A model generated the notes under the pieces. It was not told the origin of the DNA. It ran no database searches and saw only the letters and a list, made by a program, of their open reading frames with translations. A stretch of 64,000 bases of DNA from Homalodisca vitripennis (lineage: Eukaryota > Arthropoda > Insecta > Hemiptera > Cicadellidae). Position numbers and translations under genes: made by a program. Where the stretch lies: contig NC_060214.1 of NCBI RefSeq assembly GCF_021130785.1, forward strand, positions 103,780,001 through 103,844,000. Reading direction: 5' to 3'. Shown here piece by piece: positions 27,101 through 39,100 of this stretch (positions are counted from its first letter, which is position 1; each line of letters starts with the position of its first letter).

Positions 27101-30100
27101 ATTACTCTGGCAGTGATGAAAACAATACATTATTAATAGCACTGCCACAATTGCGTGGCATTTGCTTTATAATGCAAAACAATTTCAGTATCTAACAATA
27201 ACAATAATTAAAACTTAAACAATGGGAAACATTTTCAGTGCCGACTGAACCACCAGTAGATATGGAAGCAGTCCTACTCAACGCCACAGCTGTCCAACTA
27301 AAATGGAAACCCCCGCCTCCTCAATCCTGCAATGGGATCCTTCGATCTTATCAGGTAATCTATCTTTACTGTTAAATCAAAAATAAAAATTCTTTATTAC
27401 ATGGACTTTGAGAACAGTAATAGTGTCAGTTAATACAAATACATACATACAATGACAGTACGTGTTTTCCCAATGGAAATCAGAATAAAAAGATATAGTC
27501 TTTATGGCAGTTTCCTTATAAACTCATCCACTGTGTAGACTGGATTCTCGGTCAACCAGGCATTAAGCTTGCGTGTTTCAAGGCATCACTTGTCACTCGT
27601 TTAAAGTCTGCAGGAAGAAGGTTGTACAGTTTGGCACCAATAGAAGTGGGTTTCTTGTCATGAAGGGCCGTCCGGTGTCTAGTGACTGGGATTCTTGACG
27701 CATGTCTGGTGTTGTAATGGTGTCTTCTGATGTTGTTGGGGAGACCAAGTCGGTCTACATGGAGGATGACTTCTTGAATGTAGATTGCTGTGGCAGTTTT
27801 AGTTTTTAATTCCTTAAAAGCATCTCTACTCTTAATGATGAAATTAAAAAATATAGGGGTAGACGGAAGTATGTTGATGTGTGGTGTCAGTCATATTTAA
27901 GCAACAGACATCATAGAACGTGTATTGGTTTAAATGGTGTGAAATACTTTTCTTCTTAGAGCAAAGTAAAATTTAGTGTTCCACAGGGTTCAACTTTGGG
28001 CCCATTCTTTTTATGATTTATATAAATGCCATACCATACCTTAACTATGGAAAGTTAGCTCTTTTTTCATATGATACTACTGCTTTAGTTACAATAAATA
28101 AGATGAGTTAAATAAGATTTACTGGGTCAAAGATTTTGTTTCATTTTAAATAAATTATTTGTTTGGAATAATTTAGTACGGAATTCCTCTATAACTGTTT
28201 GAATTCATTTTTGTTAAAAGCAATCTAAAAATGACTTAGTACATTTTTGTGTGTACTGGTAATGAAATTGACTTTGCTTAGTCTCATATTTCTTAGAGTT
28301 TTCATTGATCAAAACTGAAGATGGAAATTTTATATAGATTATGTTTTTAAACGGGTCTACTATTTTTGTTTTGCCCTGTCATTTTTATCACTTCATCTAC
28401 TTCAACAAAGGTTTATAGAGCAGTATACAATGTACATAATCAATAAATTTTGTGTTATGAACTAAATTATGTGGGGAAGTGTGGTAGGGTGGGGTCAAGT
28501 ACAAAAGAGATTTATTGGAATAATAACAACATCTTCTTTACGGGCATCTTGCAAACCTCCTTTTTCAACATTTTATTTTATTAATTCTATTTTTTTATTC
28601 ATTTATTAAACACCAATTGGTATTTCAATAATAGACAGATTTGTATAATTTTGTTCGTATTTACATAGTTAAAATAGTAGAAAGAAAGAAACATTCCATG
28701 ATCCTAGTTTTAGGCAAGTTCAAGCTATGTTTGGTCCACAAATGGTCCACTATTTGAGGACTGGGGCTTGATAATGTCTGTGATGTTGTCCCGAACACAA
28801 ATTACTTTGACACTAGTGAATTCAAGATATTTCTGGAGATTTAAGTTGGTGAAGTATTCTCCCATTATCTGGATATCTACATGCCGTTGTTATTGATCAA
28901 TATTGCTAAAACCACAGTAATCTGATCCGTCGAGGTTGACATGTAAGACTCAGCAATTTCCAAAATTGACTGTTGGGCTTATTGTTTAAATAATACAATA
29001 ACATCACTACTATCAGAACTAAGTTATCAGAAGCCCTCATCTATAAATCCCTTTGAATATAAAAACACTTGGCAACTAACAGCCTTAAATGAGGATTAAT
29101 TGATCTCACATAGTAACAAGACTATACAGTGTGAACACTTAAGCACAAATGGTTCCAATTAAGTTGTCTGAACATTGTCAAAATATCATTCCATTGAAAT
29201 AAGAAGATATGATGGTACTTAATCCTTTGAATGCCAACATCCGATTTTACTGAATGTCAAAAGTTGGCAGAAAAGTGAGAGTGACCGATTTCACCGGACG
29301 TTCAGGGAAAAACATCACTAACAATAAAAAATGTTATATTTTTAAACTAATATCATATTGAATTGTTCGTAAATAACTGTTCTTTTCAAAATAAATTGTC
29401 ATAGTACACTTCCATTCAATTGACTTTAACAAGAATCAATCTAGAATTCACATATAAACATTTTTGGTTGACATGGCTACTGGAAACAATGTGACTTAAT
29501 TTCTTAAAAGTTAGGTATATAAAGACTCATTGTTGAAGATAATGATGTATATTTTTCAAGATTTATAGACAATTGAATACCCTTTCCAGTTATATGGACA
29601 AATAAAAGAATATACATTTTTTGGTAATGATAATTTGGTTGAAAAATTAAATTTAAATGAATATTGGAATTTTTTTAGGTAAGTCCATTTTTGGTATTCT
29701 TAAATTTCATTTTATGGTAAGTTTGTTATTTTATGTTAATTAGACGGAGTTTTTAGAGAAAAAATATAAAAAAATATGTTGATAGCTTATTAAATAATAA
29801 AACTGTGATTTTTTTTACTGAAACCTTGCAAAATGCCTTCAAAAGGGCTGGCACTTTTCAGTACACCCACTCAATAAATACCTTGGCACTCAAAGAGTTA
29901 AATCCTGTAATATTTAATATTTTGTTAAAATTTAACTTATGAGTACTATGCAATTATTTTAACTTTCTTTTCAAAAATATTGCTATAGTCCAAAAAAACT
30001 ATATTTTTGGTTTAGTTAATTTAATGTTTTTTAGGGTCAAATAATTTAAATACATTTTTACATAGCTAATTTTGTTTACAGAATATGTAACTATTTGAAT

Positions 30101-33100
30101 TAAAGAGACTGTACAAAGATGTTTTGCAAAACACCCCAATAAAAGTAAACAAACTATAAAATCATAAGTACAAGGAATTTGCCATTTTGTGACCATCTCT
30201 TCCCAGGTACGTGAGACCTTTTACTGATTAAGTTTATCACTTGTGACGAATGTAATCTCTCTGTTGAAGATTGTGGTGAGGGCAGGACCTTTAGTATTGA
30301 GCAACGTAAGTGTGGCAGCAGACAGTCCCTCCCTGCTACTGACCAATCTGACGGCAGGAGTGGTGTACGTGGTGGAGGCTGCAGCCGTCACTCGTGTGGG
30401 GGCAGGACCCTACAGTGCTCCTGCCACACTCCGCCTTGATCCTGCAACTCCATACACCAGGTCAGCATGAGTATTTCAGGATATGTATTGTGTCATTATT
30501 TTTTTAAACAGGAAATCTATTTTTCAAAAAAAGGGGGTTTTACTTTCCAGTAACACTTTCTTTTTTTGTGTGTAAAGTTTGCTATTGACAATGGAAAAGT
30601 GCAAAGCCAGAAAAATAATTTGGTGGTCCAGACAACTGATATTTTTCTGTAGTGGACAGAGAGTAAGGCTCCATTTTGTATCTTAAAAAGTTCTTCACCT
30701 GTTTCTTTGTTGACAACGATGTTTCATCAGTACATGTCAGTAATACTGAATTATTGAAATAATAATAATCGTTTACTAAAGAAGTAATTTAAAACAATGA
30801 AAACTTGGGAGGGTCCAGATCCCTTGTACACCCTTGGACCCCCTCGCTAGCTACGTCCTTGACAATGGATAATTTGAAGGGATAATGGTATTTTGAACAT
30901 TATTCATCGTTATATATTACAAAAAGTATAACACTACATGTTAAGGATTTAAATTCACCCTTTTGTGAGGTGTCAAATAAGCACAATACACAAAAATACA
31001 TACAAATTTTAAAATGCGGTACTGAACTTCCATTAAAACGTTTAAATAATACTTGACTGTGTTATACAAACAACATGAAGGTCATACTAATGAGGATGAA
31101 CCAAAGCGATGATACTGCACAAGATCAAGAGCACAAAACTACACATCATACATACATACCGGTGAGGGTGGAATTTTGATGAGAAAATCTATGTATTGGC
31201 ATTTCCTGAGTGTGATCTGAAACAAGGAGAATTAGTAGGCGATGGTTGGGAGGGGGAGGGGTAAAGGGAAGTCACTTCCGGCCTCAAGTTTTGATCTTGG
31301 TCGTCAGTGTTATGATGTGTGTATGATTTTGTATTATTCATATTTTATTCTACTATAGTATTACTTTAGTATTCTACTATTCATTGATATTGTTATTTAT
31401 TATACAAGCTAGAGTCAATAGTTTACGAAATTGGTTTTTATATGTATAGGCTAATTATGAAAACAAACTTAAAATCTTACAAATCTATTTTCCCTCAAAA
31501 TGATCTCCCTGTTAAATTTAACATGTAAGCACACAAAAATACTCTCCACAAGTAAACAATGGCAACTGAGTGATACCAACACTTCAGATATTCTCTCCCT
31601 AGGAGTAAGTACCAACTTCTGTAATAGAAATCTTTCACTGGTGAGCGTTCTGGGTGTATATTTAAATTGGTTTCGAGAACTTTTTGAATCTACCTCGTAT
31701 TATTGATATTTTTAGTGGCATTTCAGTGCTACATTTTTTGTGTTTTGTAACATTAAATGTTTATATGTTTGTGGTCCTTGTTTATGTACTAGGGTTATTT
31801 GGCACCTAAAGACGAGGGTAGATTTAAATCCTCGAAATGCAGAGTTATAATTTTTTTAACACATAACAGTGGTAAATGTCTGAAATTCTATTATCCTTTC
31901 TCACAATGTTCTCATTCTTTTTAACAAGTTATTTTGTTTGGGTTGCAGACATCCAGTGGACCTGGAGACTCCAGTCAGTTCCAGTTCAGAGTTTGTGACG
32001 GAGACCTGGTTTGTGGCATTACTCGGCTCTCTGCTCACTGTCATGCTGCTCATGTTTGCCGCCATGCTCATTGTGCGCCGCAGACAGCTGCTCGCTAAGA
32101 AGTCCAACCTGCCAGGTAAAAATATAGATTCTGTACAATAAGTTTCAGGTAAGAAACACAATACTTTTCATTGTGATTGTGTGTCATAAACCAATTGTTA
32201 TAAAATTATCATTAGCATATTACATAATCATTGTCCATGTCTTTTCAGAATTTACACTATGGTAAAGATTGACCACTGTGCGGCTTCTAAACTCAAAGCT
32301 AACTTTTCTTGCAGCTGATTTGATGGTAAAGTCATGTGACCGGCCTTTATCAATAGTTAACTGCATCGATATATGCCAGTGTACGGCTCACTTCAGTGAT
32401 TTCCTTGTGTAGTAGAAAATTTTAAAAATTTGATACTTCATAAAACACGTTATATTTTTTCATATATTGCTATATTTCCAAGATGACACTGAACTCACAA
32501 ATCATCAGAAAATAAATGTACAACATAAGACAAAATCTACATTTGCACATCATATGTAAAAAAATATGATGCAGATTAGCAGTTGTATCTGAGGTAAAAT
32601 CTCTTTGTTTGGGATTTATTTATTTATTTATAATTTTATGGTCTACATTGGACCACTTTAGTCACTTTATATTTTCTAGTCTTTCTTCTTTTATCCACCC
32701 AATATTTCTTCATCCTTTCCGAGCGTAATTTCCTTTCCTCCTCCGGAACCACTCTTCCTATTCGTTGTTTGTTTCTTTTCAGCTGTAGTGTAGAGTGTTT
32801 GTCATTTAATATCTTTAATGTGTTTGTCTTGTGTTTTAAATCCTCTACTGTAATTTGTAACTCTCTCATATCTTCCCTTAATTCTGTGATCCATTTAATG
32901 TCACTTTTACTATACCACAGTTTTTCTACTATTTTCCTGCTAATTCTATTTTCAGGTGTTCTCAACAAATGCCCCAGGAATGATATTCGTTTCTTTTTAA
33001 TTATGCTTGTAAAAGGTTCTATATTTTTGTAGACTGTTTCATTGGAAGCTAGTCTCCAAACTCCGTCTACTTGATAGTTTTTGTTTAAACAAGTTCTGAC

Positions 33101-36100
33101 TATTCTTCTCTCCATCTTAAGAACCTTATCTATTGCAATAGTATTTGTTGTTTTAAATATTGTTTCACTTGCGTATGTAATTTGTGGCAGAGCAACTGTT
33201 TTGTAGTGTCTTAATTTTGTATTTATTGAAAGACATCTTTTATTATACGTATTCTTAGTAGCATGTTTAATCTTAGTTAGTTTGTCTATTTTACTTTGCC
33301 AAGATGGTTTTTCATTCAGGTTATGAGTGATTACTTCTCTTAAGTATTTAAATTTCTGCACAATTTTTATATTGTGGTTGTCCAACTTTATTTTATTTGC
33401 AAGTGGAGGCTGCGTTAATAAAACTTCTGTTTTTTCAAACGATATCTTTAAACCAATTTTCTGAGCTATATCTTGTAAAGATTTAATTTGCTGTTTTGTT
33501 TCCTGAATGTCATTGGCCAAAAGAGCTAAGTCATCAGCAAACCCCAAACAGTTCAGATTAATGTTGTCCCTTTGATATCCAATCTTTATGTTTTTTTGGT
33601 TATTTATTTCTCATTCCCTCATGACGTACTCTAATGCACAGTTAAAAAGAAGCGGTGATAATCCATCACCTTGTCTTAAGCCAGTCTTTATCTGAAATGG
33701 TTCTGAAAGTTCTCCTCTAAACTTTATTTTAGACTTTGTACTAGTTAATGTTAGTTCTATTAATTTAATTAATTTGGGGTGAAGTCCAAAATGTCTCAGT
33801 ATTTTTAATAGTGATATTCTATGAATGGAATCATAGGCTTTCTTGAAATCAACAAATGTTATCGAGAGTTGTTTATTTCGTTTTTTATAATATGCCATAA
33901 TTAACTTTAGTGTAATTATTTGCTCTGTACAACTTCTCCAAGGCCTGAATACTCCTTGGTATTCTCCAAGTTCGTGATCTAGTTGGTCCTTAATCCTGTT
34001 GTAGAGAATCTTTGAAAAAATCTTATAAGTACAATCGAGGAGTGATATACCTCTATAGTTATCCGGATTACATTTGTCACCTTTCTTGTGCAAAGGATGA
34101 ATTATAGCTATAGTCCATTGATCGGGAAATTTCTCAGTAATCCAAATTTTCTGTAGTATCATATGAAGAGAGGTATGACTAGATACTCCAGCATACTTCC
34201 ACACCTCTGCAAACATTTGGTCTTCACCACCTGCTTTGTAGTTCTTCAATTCTTTAAGTACTTTAATTCTTCAATTCTTTGTTTGGGATAATAGAGCAAA
34301 AGCTAATTATAACAATTCATCTTTTTGTGTAATTATTACCTGAAGGCTTACTGGATATTTTATCACTGTGAGAGCCTGTAGGGTGTTAACTTGAACAGCA
34401 GAAAGTAAGCCTATCCTAGCATTGTACTAGATGTTAGTGTAACCGACGAGACCGAGACGGGACTTTGGAAAATAAGAATCAGAAGACTAGTTGGCTGCAA
34501 AAATATAAACACTGTAGCACTTCACTGGACAGTAATAATATTGACCTCGCAGTGTCAATGAAATAAAGAAATAATGATTTTATTCCAGCATGTTTTTACA
34601 ATAAACAGAACAAAAACTCTTTCTACGGAATAAGAACTGGCCACGTTTACAAGTATTGTGGCCAGATTAACAAAAAAATAAAACAAAAAAGCTAGAGTCC
34701 AGATTTTCAATAGAATGACACAGAGCCGCTCACTGTGACGTCTGTTCTTTGTATCACACTACAAACACATTAAACTATACAGCCACAATTACACTGTTAC
34801 ATTTAATAAAGCAATACAATTAATAATAAAAAAATATCAAAACTATTTTAACAATAATACACTTAGTTTATTGTTCTAAATTACAATGATTAAAAATAAT
34901 TACAAATTACTCAAAAAAAAACCATCTTTTTATCTTACTGCTAAAGGTTCTTAGACCTACCGATTCTTTTATTGACAAGGGTAGCTTATTAAAAAATGTA
35001 GGGCCGCTATGACGAAATGAACATTTAAATGACGATTTATATACTTTTGGAGTTCTAAATATTCTACGATTTATATTACGCGTTAAGTATAAAAGATCAG
35101 TAGTTCCAGTATTGCCGCTTCTCTGGTAAAATAATCTAAGAACTTTATAGATATAAGTATGTTGAATGGGCAACATTTTTAACTCCATAAACAAAGGAAA
35201 AGAACTGTCACGGATTTTTTTTCTTAACATAATTCGTAAAAAGTTATTTTGAATGACACGCAATTTTTGAATTAGATATTTATATGCACCACCCCCAACA
35301 AACCACTCCATATTGTAATCTGGAATCAACTAAGGCAAAATACAACGTTCTTAATAAATGTGTAGAGCAGAAATTTCTTAGAAAGTAAAATTTTCTGACC
35401 GAAGATTTAAGTGTTTTATGTAAGGAATTTATATGTTTTTCCCAATTGAGTTTTTCATCTAAAAACTATCCCAAGATATTTGATTTCCTTCTCTATATTA
35501 ATGTTCTCACAATTACAGCTAATCTCACAAGAACGACTGATATGATACTTTAAACTAGAAAAAAAATTGAAACCTTTAAAATCAAAATTTACATATTTTG
35601 TCTTGCTTACATTTATTTGCATTGAATTTAATTCACACCAATTTCTTAATTTATGCAGATCGTCATTTAGAATTTCACAAAGTGTTTCAATATTTTTATG
35701 ACAGTAAAAAAGTGCAATGTCATCAGCAAAAGCATTTGGTTTTCCATTGAGGTTTAACTCCAGCAAATCATTAATAAAAACCAAAAAAAGAGTCGCTGAG
35801 ATGACAGAACCCTGAGGAACACCTAGCTTGACCGGTAACGCTGAGCTGAGACACTCACCCACACGAACTTCAATGGTTAAGGGCTTTTCTAATGGGCCGT
35901 CACATTAGTTTAATGTACTTTTGTATTGTTTTAATATTGTATTTCTCCATCTCTCTAGGTTGCCAAAACGGTGGAGGAGTGACCCCCACCCCTGTAAGTC
36001 TCAAGACCAGCCTAAACCTCCCTCCATTGGCCACCCAGTCTGAGGCTTCTCTGTGGATTGAGCCCAAGACTTTAGCACAGCCCCACACCACACCAGACTA

Positions 36101-39100
36101 CGCCGAAGTTCAGCAGAGAACAGTGTCATCCTTCCAGCCCCCCGGGGACAATGCACCAGCTGCCTACGCCACCACTACCCTTGTGCCCAGTCTTCACAGC
36201 TCTAGGGATAGAGGGGTCAGTAATCTTCTGCTAGAGAATGATATTTATAGGGATAAATTGTTAGAATCACTACGAATGAAGTTTCAACAGTTTAGTGCTT
36301 CAGGTAGATCCATTGACAAGTAATGTAGAGGTTTCATTCAGTGGAAGGAATCTTGGACTATTCAGAGGCTTCAGCATTATTTTTTTGGGGGAAGGTGTCC
36401 GGAGAACATTTTGTGCAACATAAATAAAAGCAAGTTTTGAGTTAAAAGGGCTGAAATCCAGGTATTGTTACTAATAGATAAAAAATCAACAGGCTTACCT
36501 TGGACTGGATTGCTCTGTATGGGTTGAGAAAGATTGCAGTGCAATTGAAAACTTCTAGTTATTACAAAAAGATTTGAGGTTACTTTTAAGTGTGCTTTCA
36601 ATCAGTAGACTCTAGAAGGTAGTTTTCAAGATAAGCCTGCTGATGCTCATATAAACTAGTAACAATACATGCAAACAAATAAGAAAATAGATGGGAATTG
36701 GAGAGGAAGAACTCATAGGAAGAACACTCTGGGAAAACTTGTAGTGGTTTATTTAAGCAGCAGATACAAGAGACTCAAATTTATAAGAATTATGTGTGCC
36801 CAACGAAGAAAGTTAACTAACCACCTACATATCAATGATGAACAGTTCATTGTCTGTTTTAAAGTCCATGTTAGCCAGTGATGAGCAACTTTGCAGCCCA
36901 ACCACTATAAGATAAATCTAAAGTCCCATCAACTACCATTAGTTTTATTGCAACCAAGTTCTACATGAGCAGCAACTTCTGGTGCTAGGCTAAAAATTGA
37001 ATGAACTGAAATTGAACATAATCCAGATTCCAAAAGCAGTCGATCAATGCTGTGGAGGCAGTGAATTTGGACACTTCCAATGTTCAAAACAATCTTTCAA
37101 ACTGTGAAGTGTTCTGGGCCACCATTTATCATAGTCACTTAATGAATAGTTGTCCACAGCGTTCCATTCTGACCCATAACAATTTCCTTCTCAGCCCAAT
37201 TGAAACTGTAAGCTATCACAACTAGAGATGATAAATTATACAATCTTTGCTACTTCTTGAGAATAAAGTCGGGGATTCTATGTTTGTAGTTTGTTTATGG
37301 CGATGGAGGACTTGTAAAGGTGACAAGATGTTTTGTGTCACTTAGCAACAGGAAATGTCCAAAAACTCCTGTTACCTTCACAAACCAGGGATGATAAATG
37401 TCAGAGAGGGGAAACGTTTTTTTGTTCTCATAAGACAAGAAGCTTATAAATTGCACTTAGTCCTATAAGAACCTTAGCACTGCTTCCGGAGCGACAGGAT
37501 ATTCAGGATGGGTAAGGTTAGGGGCTAGGGGCCGCCTTCTATTGAGATCCATGAGGAAGAATTAGGGCACTAATCTCAAAGTCATGCCCTCGGAAGAAGG
37601 GGAGGCCAGCTCTGAACCAGCCTCTTCAGTCCAAGCAGCTAGCAACTAGAATGAAAGCATAAATAGCCTCCAAACATTAAAGTTTGGTTCAAAGTCAGAC
37701 TTGACTCCTCTAAGATTTTGTCTTAGGTTGATTTAAAATTCAAAATCTTAAACTAGATGTTAATAAATGGGAAGGTAATAAACTTTTAGTTTATTAATAC
37801 AGCTTATTTCATACGGTTAAATACATATATTTATTTGCCCTCAGTACTGTCTGGAATCAAGTCGTGAGCCTCTATACTCTCCGCCAAGCTACCATAGCCG
37901 ACTCTATTCCGACACATACTGTCTTCATCACAATACAGGTAGGTGTTTCATCTCTCACTTCTTCTGTCAACATGTTTGTTGTCCGTGAATCAAGTTATGT
38001 GCAGTGTTTAATAATTCCTTTGGGCTATACAATAGACAAACTCAGTTCAGTAAATCAGCTCAGTAACTTTCAGAATGAAGTATTTTCTGTAACCTATTTT
38101 GGCCATTCAAGTAAACAGGAGATATTAAGCCTTCTCATAATATTTTTTAATACCATGATCCTGGGCTTGAAAAAGCACATGTCAAAATCTCCAGTAATTA
38201 TTAAATTATGTATTTTTTTAAACATGAAATCTGCCAGAATACTAAAACTTTCAAGTATATTTCCATGTATATTTCATCCATTTTAATGTTTGTTAGAAGT
38301 AATTTAGATAGATTTAAAGAATTAGCTGCAGTTCATAATCATGACACAAGAAATAAGCATAGACTGCTTAATAGCAAATGTACCTTTGGTTTAACTCAGA
38401 AAAGTTTTCAATGCCAAGAGATTAAATTTTATAATGTACTGCCTAATTTAATTCAAACTATACCAATCAATTTGTTCAAGGAACACATAAAACAAATTTT
38501 TATAAAAAACTGTATCTACAATTTAGAATACTTTTTAGATAAACACAATGTTTTAAATCAAGAATGATGTATCTAGTGACGTTTTTTCTTATTTTTTTAC
38601 CATTGTTATGGATTTTTATTAATGTTTTTGACTAATACAAATTGTCTATTGTCTAACTATGATACAAGTACATTAATGTAAACTGTAAACTTTGTTATTA
38701 AAATATTATTGTATCTGTTTTTAACATTTTTTGTATTTATAAATGTGTTTAAGTATGTGTATTTCTATTTTATAAATTGTGTGTATTTTATTTGATCACT
38801 TAAATTTTTAATACTTGAATAATGTTTATCTTCAAATCACAAATACATAAACCACTTAAAGGGAAATAATTTTATTGTAATATACTTTTTATTTATAGTA
38901 CATGTTTACTATGGGAAATATTTACAAGATCTGTAAAAACATAGAAGATAAAATTATACTTCATAAAATATGTGCAAAGCATTATGAAAGTCAAATTACA
39001 AATCCTGTTGTAATTCTAAACATCCTGTAGGTAATTGTATTTGCTTACATTTAATGTTATTCCTACCAAGAATCATTACACCTCCTTTAGAAGTTGATTC

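Larger units (their letters stand above)
17625..27238 (+). other. Robo intron, 9.6 kb, dominated by one LINE
   Basis: Apart from the LINE at about 19640-24610 and the short repeat at 19060-19265, the stretches 17625-19060 and 24620-27230 are AT-rich intron with only simple or low-copy-looking sequence. A CTGTCTGT-rich patch lies near 25470. Confidence 0.75.
27355..30269 (+). other. Robo intron with LINE ends and a TTAA element
   Basis: Contains the elements listed at 27375-27830, 27840-28560 and 29223-29897. The stretch 28570-29215 holds nothing recognised. Confidence 0.75.
32116..35958 (+). other. Robo intron filled by two antisense LINEs
   Basis: About 2.9 of 3.8 kb are antisense LINE sequence (32616-34275 and about 34600-35895). 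The rest, 32116-32600 and 34290-34600, holds nothing recognised. Confidence 0.8.

Noticed and set aside
30207..30232. Alternative start of the FN3-3 exon after CCCAG at 30206
   Set aside because: In the required phase it meets a TGA within seven codons, whereas the acceptor at 30269 continues the FN3 domain.
32769..33032. 87-codon + strand ORF
   Set aside because: Antisense shadow of the LINE reverse transcriptase on the minus strand.
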